Below are positions 44,044 through 52,641 of a stretch of 64,000 bases of DNA, one piece after another. Made by a program: the position numbers and the translations under genes. The DNA is taken from contig NZ_JAJOHV010000031.1 of assembly GCF_021129175.1 (NCBI RefSeq), forward strand, positions 1 to 64,000, read 5' to 3'. This DNA is from Chromobacterium piscinae (lineage in GTDB: Bacteria; Pseudomonadota; Gammaproteobacteria; Burkholderiales; Chromobacteriaceae). Within the stretch, counting starts at the first letter, position 1. Each line of letters begins with the position of its first letter. The notes under the pieces were generated by a model. That model was not told where the DNA came from, searched no databases, and saw only the letters and a list, made by a program, of their open reading frames with translations.

Positions 44044-45246
44044 ATGGACCGTAGCTTCTGGCAGTCCGGGCACCGGCCTACGCTGGCTTGCGCCTTTCTG
44101 TACTTCGACTTGAGCTTCATGGCCTGGTATCTGCTGGGGCCGTTGCAGGTGCCCATCGCCGCCGCGCTCGGGCTTTCCACCCAGCAACGCGGCCTGATGG
44201 TGGCCACGCCCATCCTGGCCGGCGCCTTGTTGCGGCCGCTGATGGGCGCGCTGGCGGACCGCATCGGCGCCAAGCGCGCCGGCTTGCTTGGCCAGATCGT
44301 CGTGATCGCCGCGTTGTTCGGCGGCTGGCTCGCCGATCTGTCCAGCTTAGGCGCGATGCTGGCGCTGGGCGCGCTGCTGGGCGTGGCTGGGGCTTCGTTC
44401 GCCGCCGCGCTGCCGTTGGCCTCGCGCTGGTATCCGCCGCAGCATCAGGGGGCAGCGATGGGCATCGCCGGGGCGGGCAATTCCGGCACCGTGCTGGCGG
44501 CCTTGTTCGCGCCGGCTCTGGCCATGGCTTACGGCTGGCAGAGCGTGTTCGGCCTGGCCTGTCTGCCGCTGTTGCTGACGCTAGTGGTTTTCGCCCTGTG
44601 CGCCAGGGAGGCGCCCGCCGTCGCGGCGCCGAAACGGTTGGCTGATTACCTGGCCGTGCTGAAGGAAAAGGACGCCTGGTGGTTCATGTTCTTCTACTCG
44701 ATGACTTTCGGCGGCTTTTCCGGTTTCGCCGGCGCTTTGCCCGGCTATTTCCACGATCAATTCGGTTTCGACGCCAAAACCGCCGGCCTCTATACCGCCG
44801 CCTGCGTGTTTGCAGGCTCGGTGATGCGGCCCTTGGGCGGCATGCTGGCTGACAGGCTGGGCGGCACCCGCTCGCTGCTGGCGGTTTATCTGGCTTGCGC
44901 CTTGCTGATGGCCGCGGCCGCGCTCAATGCCGGCGGCGCGGGCGCGGCGCTGGCCCTGTTCGTGCTGGCCATGCTGTGCCTGGGCGCGGGCAACGGCGCG
45001 GTGTTCCAGCTGGTGCCGCAGCGTTTCGGCCGGGAACTGGGCGTGATGACCGGCCTGGTGGGCATGGCCGGCGGCGTGGGCGGCTTCACCCTGGCGGCGG
45101 GCCTGGGCGCGGTCAAGCAGGCCAGCGGCGACTACGCGCCCGGCTTGTGGCTGTTCGCCGGCCTGTGCCTGCTGGCCTGGCTCAGCCTGGCCGGGGTGCA
45201 GCGGCACTGGCGCGACAACTGGGCGGCCGCTGCCGCCCGCGTGTGA
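44044..45246 (+). CDS. Nitrate/nitrite transporter (MFS, NNP family)
   Basis: 400 aa from MDRSFWQSGHRPTLACAFLYFDLSFMAWYLLGPLQVPIAAALG; SD GGGAG. Twelve hydrophobic helices. NNP features: FLYFDLSFMAWYLLGPL in helix 1, and glycine-rich nitrate signature segments AMGIAGAGNSGTVLAALFAPALA (helix 5) and GLVGMAGGVGGFTLAAGLG (helix 11). Imports nitrate for assimilation (NarK/NasA type). First gene after the NasT-controlled leader; an in-frame extension upstream would run through the terminator hairpin and is rejected. Confidence 0.92.
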   Translation: MDRSFWQSGHRPTLACAFLYFDLSFMAWYLLGPLQVPIAAALGLSTQQRGLMVATPILAGALLRPLMGALADRIGAKRAGLLGQIVVIAALFGGWLADLSSLGAMLALGALLGVAGASFAAALPLASRWYPPQHQGAAMGIAGAGNSGTVLAALFAPALAMAYGWQSVFGLACLPLLLTLVVFALCAREAPAVAAPKRLADYLAVLKEKDAWWFMFFYSMTFGGFSGFAGALPGYFHDQFGFDAKTAGLYTAACVFAGSVMRPLGGMLADRLGGTRSLLAVYLACALLMAAAALNAGGAGAALALFVLAMLCLGAGNGAVFQLVPQRFGRELGVMTGLVGMAGGVGGFTLAAGLGAVKQASGDYAPGLWLFAGLCLLAWLSLAGVQRHWRDNWAAAAARV

Positions 45247-45256
45247 GGAGACGGAC

Positions 45257-47713
45257 ATGGACATGGCCGAACTGAAAGACCGGGCCCGGCAGCGGCTGGT
45301 GGTGGTGGGCAACGGCATGGCCGGCATCCGCGCGGTAGAGGAGCTGCTGGCGCTGGCGCCGGATCTCTACGACATCACGGTGTTCGGCGCAGAACCGCAC
45401 CCTAACTACAACCGCATCCTGTTGTCGCCGGTGCTGGCGGGAGAGCAGGCGTTCGGCGACATCGTGCTGAATCCGCCGGAGTGGTACGCGGAGCGGAGCA
45501 TCGCGTTGCATATGGGCAAGCGCGTCAGCGCCATCGACCGGGCTCGGCGCGAGGTGATGGCGGAAGACGGCGCCGTCGCCGGCTACGACAGGCTGCTGCT
45601 GGCCACCGGCTCCTCGCCGGTGATGCTGCCGATTCCGGGGCGCGAGCTGGATGGGGTGATCGGTTACCGCGACATCGCGGACACAGAGTACATGATGGAG
45701 GCCGCGGGCCAGAGGCGCGGCGCGGTGGTGATCGGCGGCGGCCTGCTGGGGCTGGAGGCCGCCAACGGCCTGAGGCTGCGCGGAATGGACGTCGCCGTCG
45801 TCCATCTGGCCGACTGGCTGCTGGAGCGCCAGCTGGACCGCCAGGCGGGCGAGCTGCTGCGCCGGGCGCTGGAGGCGCGAGGCATCCGTTTCCTGATGGG
45901 GCGGCAGACCGCCGCGTTGCTGGACGATGGCCAGGGCCGGGTGCGCGGCGTCCGCTTCAGCGACGGCGAGGAGATTCCGGCCGAGCTGGTGGTGATGGCG
46001 GTGGGCATCCGCCCCAACGCCGCATTGGCCGAGGCCGCTGGCCTGCATTGCAGCCGCGGCGTGGTGGTGGACGACACCTTGCAAACCTCGGACCCGCGCA
46101 TCTACGCCGTCGGCGAGTGCGCCAGCCACCGCGGCGTGGCCTATGGGCTGGTGGCGCCGCTGTTCGAGCAGGCCAAGGTGTGCGCCAACCACTTGGCGCG
46201 GCTGGGCGTGGCCCGCTATGGCGGCTCGGTGCCGTCCACCAAGCTGAAGGTGACGGGAATCGACCTGTTCTCCGCCGGCGACTTCATGGGCGGCGACGGC
46301 TGCGAGGAGATCGTGCTGTCCGACCCGGCCGGCGGCGTCTACAAGAAGCTGGTGCTGCGCGGCGACAAGCTGGCCGGCGTCTGCCTGTACGGCGACACCA
46401 GCGACGGCGCCTGGTATTTCAAGCTGCTGCGCGAGGGCCGCAGCGTGGCCGATCTGCGCGACACGCTGATGTTCGGCGAGACGGCGATAGGCGATGCCGG
46501 CGTGCAGGGCCAGAGCCGCGCGGCGGCGATGAAGGACGAAGACGAGGTCTGCGGCTGCAACGGCGTGTGCAAGGGCGCCATCGTCAAGGCGATCCAGGAC
46601 AAGGGCTTGTTCACGCTGGACGAGGTGAAGAAGCACACCAAGGCCGCCAGCTCCTGCGGCTCCTGCTCGGGGCTGGTCGAACAAGTGCTGATGAGCGTGG
46701 TCGGCTCCGGCTTCCAGGAAACGCCCAAGACCAAGGCGGTATGCGGCTGCACCGGCCACAGCCACGCCGAGCTTCGCCAGGCGATACGGGAGCACCATCT
46801 GCTGACCCATGCCGAGGTGTTCCATTTCCTGGAGTGGCGGACGCCAAACGGCTGCGCCAGCTGCCGGCCGGCGATCAACTACTATCTGCTGTCCACCTGG
46901 CCACACGAGGCGGTGGACGACCCGCAGAGCCGCTTCATCAACGAGCGGGCGCACGCCAACATCCAGAAGGACGGCACCTTCTCGGTGATTCCGCAAATGA
47001 AGGGCGGCGTCACCACCGCCGACGAGCTGCGCCGCATCGCCGACGTCGCCGACAAATATCGGGTGAAGATGCTGAAGGTCACCGGCGGCCAGCGCATCGA
47101 TCTATTGGGGATCAAGAAGGAAGACCTGGTCGATGTCTGGCGCGATCTGGGCATGAATTCCGGCCACGGCTACGGCAAATCCATCCGCACGGTGAAAACC
47201 TGCGTCGGCAGCGAGTTTTGCCGCTTCGGCACCCAGAACAGCACCCAGATGGGCATAGATCTGGAAACCATGCTGGCCAATATGTGGAGCCCGCACAAGG
47301 TGAAGCTGGCGGTGTCCGGCTGCCCGCGCAACTGCGCCGAGGCCGGCATCAAGGACGTGGGCGTGATCGCGGTGGAGTCCGGCTGGGAGCTGTACGTGGG
47401 CGGCAACGGCGGCATCAAGACCGAGGTGGCGCAGTTCCTGTGCAAGGTGAAGACGGCGGAGGAGGTGAAGGAATACGGCGGCGCCTTCCTGCAGTTGTAC
47501 CGCGAGGAGGCTTACTACCTGGATCGCACCGTCCACTACATCGCCCGCGTCGGCCTGGATTACATCAAGGCCCGCGTGGTGGACGACGCCGACAACCGCC
47601 GCGCGCTGCATCAGCGGCTGCTGTTTTCCCTGCAGGGCCTGCCCGATCCTTGGGCGGCGCGCGTCGCCGGCGCGCAGACGCGCGAGTTCATTCCCATCGC
47701 GGTCGAGGCCTGA
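45257..47713 (+). CDS. nirB: NADH-dependent assimilatory nitrite reductase, large subunit
   Basis: 818 aa. FAD motif VVVGNGMAGIRAVEELL (15-31), NAD motif VVIGGGLLGLEAANGL (about 157-172), two BFD-like [2Fe-2S] segments (CGCNGVCKGAI ... SSCGSCSGLV; VCGCTGHSHAELR ... NGCASCRP), then the siroheme/[4Fe-4S] domain with Cys649-x5-Cys655 (CVGSEFCRFG) and Cys689-x3-Cys693 (SGCPRNCAEAG). Reduces nitrite to ammonium with NADH. Shares the operon with nirD (11 bp downstream) and the nitrate reductase. Confidence 0.96.
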   Translation: MDMAELKDRARQRLVVVGNGMAGIRAVEELLALAPDLYDITVFGAEPHPNYNRILLSPVLAGEQAFGDIVLNPPEWYAERSIALHMGKRVSAIDRARREVMAEDGAVAGYDRLLLATGSSPVMLPIPGRELDGVIGYRDIADTEYMMEAAGQRRGAVVIGGGLLGLEAANGLRLRGMDVAVVHLADWLLERQLDRQAGELLRRALEARGIRFLMGRQTAALLDDGQGRVRGVRFSDGEEIPAELVVMAVGIRPNAALAEAAGLHCSRGVVVDDTLQTSDPRIYAVGECASHRGVAYGLVAPLFEQAKVCANHLARLGVARYGGSVPSTKLKVTGIDLFSAGDFMGGDGCEEIVLSDPAGGVYKKLVLRGDKLAGVCLYGDTSDGAWYFKLLREGRSVADLRDTLMFGETAIGDAGVQGQSRAAAMKDEDEVCGCNGVCKGAIVKAIQDKGLFTLDEVKKHTKAASSCGSCSGLVEQVLMSVVGSGFQETPKTKAVCGCTGHSHAELRQAIREHHLLTHAEVFHFLEWRTPNGCASCRPAINYYLLSTWPHEAVDDPQSRFINERAHANIQKDGTFSVIPQMKGGVTTADELRRIADVADKYRVKMLKVTGGQRIDLLGIKKEDLVDVWRDLGMNSGHGYGKSIRTVKTCVGSEFCRFGTQNSTQMGIDLETMLANMWSPHKVKLAVSGCPRNCAEAGIKDVGVIAVESGWELYVGGNGGIKTEVAQFLCKVKTAEEVKEYGGAFLQLYREEAYYLDRTVHYIARVGLDYIKARVVDDADNRRALHQRLLFSLQGLPDPWAARVAGAQTREFIPIAVEA

Positions 47714-47724
47714 GGAGAATCGAG

Positions 47725-48039
47725 ATGAGCATGGAAAACTGGACCAGAGTCTGCGCGCTGGACGACATCCCGCGGCAAGGCAGCCGCGTGCTGGCGCGGG
47801 AGGACGGCGACATCGCGCTGTTCCGCACCCACGACGACCAGGTGTTCGCGCTGCTGGACCGTTGTCCGCACAAGGGCGGCCCGCTCAGCCAAGGCATGGT
47901 GCATGGCCGCGCGGTGGCCTGTCCGCTGCACGGCTGGAACATAGACCTGGCCAGCGGCGAGGCGCTGGCGCCGGACGCCGGCTGCGCCCGCCGTTTTGCC
48001 GCCCGGCTGGAAAGCGGCGCGGTGTGGCTGGCGCTGTAG
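47725..48039 (+). CDS. nirD: Nitrite reductase small subunit (Rieske-like)
   Basis: 104 aa from MSMENWTRVCALDDIPRQGSRVLARE; SD GAGGAG. Rieske [2Fe-2S] ligands are complete in DRCPHKGGPLSQG and ACPLHGWNIDLASGEA. Not all NirD proteins keep these residues, so this one is probably cluster-bearing. Partner of NirB. Confidence 0.94.
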   Translation: MSMENWTRVCALDDIPRQGSRVLAREDGDIALFRTHDDQVFALLDRCPHKGGPLSQGMVHGRAVACPLHGWNIDLASGEALAPDAGCARRFAARLESGAVWLAL

Positions 48040-48055
48040 CGGGGAGGGCGAGGCG

Positions 48056-50764
48056 ATGGACAAGACGGAAACCCGATCCACCTGCTGCTATTGCGGCGTC
48101 GGCTGCGGCGTGTTGATAGAAAGCGAGAATGGCCGCATCACCGGCGTGCGCGGCGATCCGGAGCATCCGGCCAATTTCGGCCGGCTGTGCGGCAAGGGCC
48201 TGAGCCTGGCGGCCAGCGCAGCCAGCGACAGCGGCCGCGCCTTGTTTCCCGAAATGAGGCAGGACAGGGGCGAGCCGCGCCGGCGGGTGGCGTGGGATGA
48301 GGCGCTGGACGCGGCGTCGGACCGATTCGCCGACATCATCCGCCGCCACGGTCCGGACGCGGTGGCGTTTTACGCTTCCGGCCAGCTGCTGACCGAGGAT
48401 TACTATCTGTTCAACAAACTGGCCAAGGGCGTGGCCGGCACCAATAACATCGACACCAATTCCCGGCTGTGCATGTCCAGCGCCGTCACCGCCTACAAGA
48501 TGGCCTTCGGCGCGGACGGCCCGCCCACCTGTTACGAAGACCTGGAATCCGCCGGCTGCGTGCTGTTCGCCGGCAGCAATATGGCCTACGCTCATCCGGT
48601 GCTGTTCCGCCGGCTGGAAGACGCCAGGCGGGATTGGCCGGACGCGCGCTGGATCGTGGTCGATCCGCGCCGCACCGACACCGCCGCGATGGCCGACCTG
48701 CACCTGCAAATCCAGCCCGGCACCGACGTGGCGTTGTTCCACGGCATGCTGCACCACCTGATCTGGGAGGGGCTGATCGATGCCGGCTACATCGCCGCCC
48801 ATACCGAGGGCTTCGACGCGCTCAAGCGCATGGTCCGCGACTACACGCCGAAGATGGCGGCGGAGATCTGCGGCGTGCGGGCCGAGGACATCGTCACCGC
48901 GGCGGAATGGTTCGGCCGCAGCCCGGCCAGCCTGTCGCTGTACTGCATGGGCCTGAACCAGTCCAGCCAGGGCACGGCCAAGAACCTGGCGCTGATCAAT
49001 CTGCACCTGGCGACAGGCCAGATCGGCCGGCCCGGCGCCGGGCCGTTCTCGCTGACCGGCCAGCCCAATGCGATGGGCGGGCGCGAGGTGGGCGGCATGG
49101 CCACCATGCTGGCCGCGCACCGCGACATCGCCAACCCCGATCATCGGCGCGAAGTGGCCGCGCACTGGGGCGTGCCGGAGTCGAGGCTGTCTTCGCGCCC
49201 CGGTTTGCCTGCGGTGGCGATGTTCGAGGCGCTGGCGCGTGGCGAGATCAAGGCGGTATGGATAGTCTGCACCAATCCGGCCCACTCGCTGCCGGACCTG
49301 TCGATGGCGCGGCAGGCGCTGAGCCGCGCCGAGCTGGTGGTGGTGCAGGACGCTTTTGCCGCCACCGACACCACCGCTTTCGCCGACATCCTGCTGCCGG
49401 CGGCCAGCTGGGGCGAGAAAGAGGGCACGGTCACCAATTCCGAGCGCCGCGTCAGCCGGGTGCGGGCAGCCGCGCCGCCGCCGGGCGAGGCGAAGCCGGA
49501 CGGCTGGATCGCCGCCGAGTTCGGCCGGAGGCTGGCGGCGCGCCTGCATCCGTATGAAGCCGACCATTTCGCCTATGCCGATGCCCGGCAGGTGTTCGAC
49601 GAACACCGCGCGCTGACCGTGGGCCGGGATCTGGACATGGGCGGGCTGGATTACGCTCTGCTGGAAGCGAGGGGGCCGCAGCAATGGCCGCTGTTCGCTG
49701 GCCAGGCAGAGGGCCAGGCGAGGCGCTACGTCGACGGCGTCTTCGCCACCGACGACGGCAAGGCGCGTTTCCACGCGATCGACTACCGGCCGCCGGCCGA
49801 CAAGATATCGGCCCACTATCCGTTTCGATTGATCACCGGCCGTCTGCGCGATCAGTGGCACGGCATGAGCCGCACCGGGCGCGTGCCCGGCCTGTTCTCC
49901 CATAGTCCGGAGCCGGAGCTGCGCATGCATCCGGAAGACGCTGAGCGGCGGAATCTGCGCGACGGCGATCTGGTGCGCGTCGCCAGCAAGCGCGGGCAGT
50001 GGGTGTTGCCGCTGCAGACCGACGGCGACCTGACGCGCGGCTGCGTGTTCGCCGCCATGCACTGGAGCCGCCAGTTCCTCAACAGCGGCGGCAGCAACGA
50101 GGCGACCGCTTCGGCAGTCGACGGGCTATCGTTCCAGCCGGAACTGAAGCACGCGGCGGTGAAGGTGGAAAGGGCCGATCTGCCCTGGCGGGTGCTGGCT
50201 GCGCTGCGCCATCCGGATTTGCCGGCGCTGCAGGCGGAATTGACGCCGTTGCTGGGGGAGATGGGCTATGCGGCGATTTCGCTGGCGGCGGGAAATGTCT
50301 TGCTGCTGCGCGCAGCCGATTCCGCGGCCAGGCCGGATTGGCTGGCGCGCTTGCTGGACGCGCTGGCGCTGCGCCCGGGGCCGGATGTGCTGGAGTACCG
50401 TGACGACGGGCGAGGCGTGCTCAAGCATGTGGCTTGGGATGCCGACAAGCTGGCGGGATTGGTTTTCGCCGGCGGCGGGCTGGCGGACCGCGACGCAGGC
50501 GAGCGCTTGCTGCAGCGGCTGTTGGACGGCGAGTTGTGGCAGGGGCCGCGGCTCGCCGCGTTTTCGCCGGGCCGCACCGGGGCCGCCAAGCGGGACCGCA
50601 TCGTGTGCCAGTGCAAACAGGTGGGCGAGGCCGCCATTCTGGACAGGCTTGAGCGGGGACAGGATCTGATGGCGCTGAAGGCCGAACTGGGCTGCGGAAC
50701 CGTTTGCGGCGCCTGCGCGCCGGAGTTGGCGCGGATGGCGGCCGGGCTTGCGCAAAACACTTAG
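48056..50764 (+). CDS. nasA: Assimilatory nitrate reductase catalytic subunit
   Basis: 902 aa from MDKTETRSTCCYCGVGCGVLIES, with the N-terminal [4Fe-4S] cysteines (C-x2-C-x3-C, then GRLCGKG). Molybdopterin-bisMGD domains follow (TNNIDTNSRLCMSSAVTAYK; GRPGAGPFSLTGQPNAMGGREVGG; LLPAASWGEKEGTVTNSERRVSR). The C-terminus has a fused BFD-like [2Fe-2S] domain (DRIVCQCKQVGEAAIL ... GCGTVCGACAPEL, about 850-895). Reduces nitrate to nitrite in the cytoplasm. Last gene of the operon. Confidence 0.95.
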   Translation: MDKTETRSTCCYCGVGCGVLIESENGRITGVRGDPEHPANFGRLCGKGLSLAASAASDSGRALFPEMRQDRGEPRRRVAWDEALDAASDRFADIIRRHGPDAVAFYASGQLLTEDYYLFNKLAKGVAGTNNIDTNSRLCMSSAVTAYKMAFGADGPPTCYEDLESAGCVLFAGSNMAYAHPVLFRRLEDARRDWPDARWIVVDPRRTDTAAMADLHLQIQPGTDVALFHGMLHHLIWEGLIDAGYIAAHTEGFDALKRMVRDYTPKMAAEICGVRAEDIVTAAEWFGRSPASLSLYCMGLNQSSQGTAKNLALINLHLATGQIGRPGAGPFSLTGQPNAMGGREVGGMATMLAAHRDIANPDHRREVAAHWGVPESRLSSRPGLPAVAMFEALARGEIKAVWIVCTNPAHSLPDLSMARQALSRAELVVVQDAFAATDTTAFADILLPAASWGEKEGTVTNSERRVSRVRAAAPPPGEAKPDGWIAAEFGRRLAARLHPYEADHFAYADARQVFDEHRALTVGRDLDMGGLDYALLEARGPQQWPLFAGQAEGQARRYVDGVFATDDGKARFHAIDYRPPADKISAHYPFRLITGRLRDQWHGMSRTGRVPGLFSHSPEPELRMHPEDAERRNLRDGDLVRVASKRGQWVLPLQTDGDLTRGCVFAAMHWSRQFLNSGGSNEATASAVDGLSFQPELKHAAVKVERADLPWRVLAALRHPDLPALQAELTPLLGEMGYAAISLAAGNVLLLRAADSAARPDWLARLLDALALRPGPDVLEYRDDGRGVLKHVAWDADKLAGLVFAGGGLADRDAGERLLQRLLDGELWQGPRLAAFSPGRTGAAKRDRIVCQCKQVGEAAILDRLERGQDLMALKAELGCGTVCGACAPELARMAAGLAQNT

Positions 50765-50845
50765 CGGGAGGATGCGCGGCGGGGCATGGCAGCTGGAGGG
50801 CGGCTGCGGCGTCTTGTTCCAACGCAAATGAGTTCCGTATTTTTA

Positions 50846-50861
50846 CTGACCGGAGGTCCAG
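50846..50861 (+). promoter_or_regulatory. Putative CviR (LuxR-type) binding site
   Basis: CTGACCGGAGGTCCAG fits the CviR consensus CTGNCCNNNNGGNCAG at 11 of 12 defined positions. Its centre is 34 bp upstream of the centre of a TATATA -10, the spacing of a LuxR-type activator overlapping the -35. It is 82 bp upstream of the MACPF gene start. Confidence 0.6.
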
Positions 50862-50884
50862 AGGCGGTGCCAGGGGATGCGCGC

Positions 50885-50890
50885 TATATA
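50885..50890 (+). promoter_or_regulatory. -10 element of the MACPF gene promoter
   Basis: TATATA with no normal -35, as expected where a LuxR-type regulator occupies that position. Predicted start about 50897, giving a 47-nt leader with SD AAAGGA. Confidence 0.45.
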
Positions 50891-50943
50891 TCTAGCGGCG
50901 TTGTGAAAATGCCATTCGATTATAACGTTAAGAAAGGAATTCC

Positions 50944-52554
50944 ATGGCATCCGCAGCAAATGCAGGTCAGCTTGGCAACCTCCCCGGCGTTACTTCCATG
51001 GGCATGGGTTATGACGTGAATGGTTTGTACGCCAGCCCGGAAAGCCTGCTTGGCCAACCCTTGTTCGATTTCGGCGGCGAGCTGGACACCATCGAAATCG
51101 AGGGCCGCAGCTACACCTTTCCCCGCTGCATGCATGTACACACCTATTTCCACTCCGACTTCAAACAGGATGTCAGCAAGGAAATCGAAGAATATCGGGA
51201 GAAAATGAGCCAGCATGTGGGCGTGTCCGGCCGTTACAAGCTGTTCAGCGCTTCGCTGAGCGTGGATTTCACCACCACGGACCAGCAGCTAACCGAGATC
51301 ACCTACAGCTCCACCCGCGAAGCCCATGTGCTGTGGTACATCAGCCTGCCCGGCGCGGCCACGCTGCGTTCGATGCTGCGCCGCGACTTCCGCGACGATC
51401 TGAACAATCCCAAGATGCCGGCCATGGAGCTGTTCAAGCGCTATGGTCCCTACTACATATCGGAAGCGGCAGTGGGCGGCCGGCTGGACTACAGCGCGGC
51501 CAGCAAGACCTTGAAGATGGACAGCAGCCAGTCGCTGTCCACCACCGCCGAAATGTCCTACAAGGCGCTGGTGGGCGAGATCAAGATCGAGCATGGCTCG
51601 GAAATGGAAAAGCAGGTCAACAGCTTCCGCAGCAACTCCACCATCCGTCTCACCGCCACCGGCGGCAAACCGGGCATGACCGATCGCATACTGCACGGCC
51701 CGGATTCGCAGCAGGCGTTCTCGCAATGGGCGGAATCGCTGCTCGACTATGCGACGCTGATGGATTTCTCCACCGAAAGCCTGCAACCGATCTGGGCGCT
51801 GGCCGACAAACCCGAGCGCCGCGTCGAGCTTGAGGATGCCTTCCCTGAATTCATGAAGCAGTCGCAGCAGTCCATCCCCAAGGTGGACAAGGTGCTGCTG
51901 ATGGATGCGCGGCCGCCGATGGTGAAGGCTGGGGAGGACAGCGGCTCCGGCGCGTCGGAAGATCTGGCGGTATTCAATCCCAGCACCTCCAACGGCTACA
52001 AGATGGTTGGCCAGTTCGGCCAGCGCAACCATGCCAGCGTGGCGGATGGCCATGCGCCGATTTTCAAGGATCTGTTCGATCTGGGCGTGCTGAAGGCGCC
52101 GGTGGGTTGGCAGCGGGTGTGGGACGACGCCGGCTCCGGCAAGTCCAAGGACTACGCGTGCTGGCGCGCGATTCCGCCGCAGGGCTACCGCGCGCTGGGC
52201 GACGTGATGATGTTGGCCACCAGCGGCTATAACCCGCCGAATCTGCCCGACTATGTTTGCGTGCATCAAAGCCTGTGCGCGGATGTGCAGACGCTGCAAA
52301 ACCGGGTGTGGTGGGACAAGGGCACCGGCGCGCGCAAGGATGTCAGCCTGTGGCAACCTGGTTCGGCCGGGGCTGTGGCGTCGTCTTGCTTTGTCGGCGT
52401 GCCGAACTACAACAACCCGCCCAACTCCGGCGACCTCGAGCGTCTGCGCGGCAGCATCGCATGCGTGAAGACCAGCGCGATCGCGTCCACGCAGGAGATG
52501 AAGTCCATGCTCAGCCAACATCAGGGCATGGAGGAACTGGCGGCCAAGCTCTGA
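50944..52554 (+). CDS. MACPF pore-forming protein with C-terminal beta-tripod-like repeats (GNIP1Aa-like)
   Basis: 536 aa. The MACPF signature Y-G-x-Y-Y-x6-G-G is present from Tyr167 (YGPYYISEAAVGGRL). The flanking helices/strands (about 60-290) fit a MACPF core. From about 315 the chain has three repeats keyed by DSGSGASEDLAVF (Asp332), DAGSGKSKDYACW (Asp395) and DKGTGARKDVSLW (Asp458), exactly 63 residues apart, resembling VPS62/beta-tripod receptor-binding domains. No signal peptide. As I recall, this domain combination and length match GNIP1Aa, an insecticidal protein from Chromobacterium piscinae. Single gene under a putative CviR box, ending at a strong bidirectional terminator. Confidence 0.88.
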   Translation: MASAANAGQLGNLPGVTSMGMGYDVNGLYASPESLLGQPLFDFGGELDTIEIEGRSYTFPRCMHVHTYFHSDFKQDVSKEIEEYREKMSQHVGVSGRYKLFSASLSVDFTTTDQQLTEITYSSTREAHVLWYISLPGAATLRSMLRRDFRDDLNNPKMPAMELFKRYGPYYISEAAVGGRLDYSAASKTLKMDSSQSLSTTAEMSYKALVGEIKIEHGSEMEKQVNSFRSNSTIRLTATGGKPGMTDRILHGPDSQQAFSQWAESLLDYATLMDFSTESLQPIWALADKPERRVELEDAFPEFMKQSQQSIPKVDKVLLMDARPPMVKAGEDSGSGASEDLAVFNPSTSNGYKMVGQFGQRNHASVADGHAPIFKDLFDLGVLKAPVGWQRVWDDAGSGKSKDYACWRAIPPQGYRALGDVMMLATSGYNPPNLPDYVCVHQSLCADVQTLQNRVWWDKGTGARKDVSLWQPGSAGAVASSCFVGVPNYNNPPNSGDLERLRGSIACVKTSAIASTQEMKSMLSQHQGMEELAAKL

Positions 52555-52571
52555 TCCCCGTCTGACGCGGT

Positions 52572-52611
52572 AAAAAAAAACAAGGCTGCCATTTGGCAGC
52601 CTTGTTTTTTT
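52572..52611. terminator. Bidirectional intrinsic terminator
   Basis: AAAACAAGGCTGCC-ATTT-GGCAGCCTTGTTTT with an A-run before and a T-run after, so it serves both the MACPF gene and the convergent TonB receptor gene. Confidence 0.92.
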
Positions 52612-52641
52612 GTTCCACCGTCTGCGACAGGCAGGGCGGGA

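Noticed and set aside
45481-48039. An 852-codon frame overlapping nirB and ending as NirD
   Set aside because: Only its last 104 codons encode a real protein (NirD, with its own ATG and SD at 47725). The upstream part is an out-of-phase translation of nirB.
50882-50897. CGCTA-N6-TAGCG inverted repeat as an additional operator of the MACPF gene
   Set aside because: It overlaps the proposed -10 and may be incidental; no known regulator site matches it.
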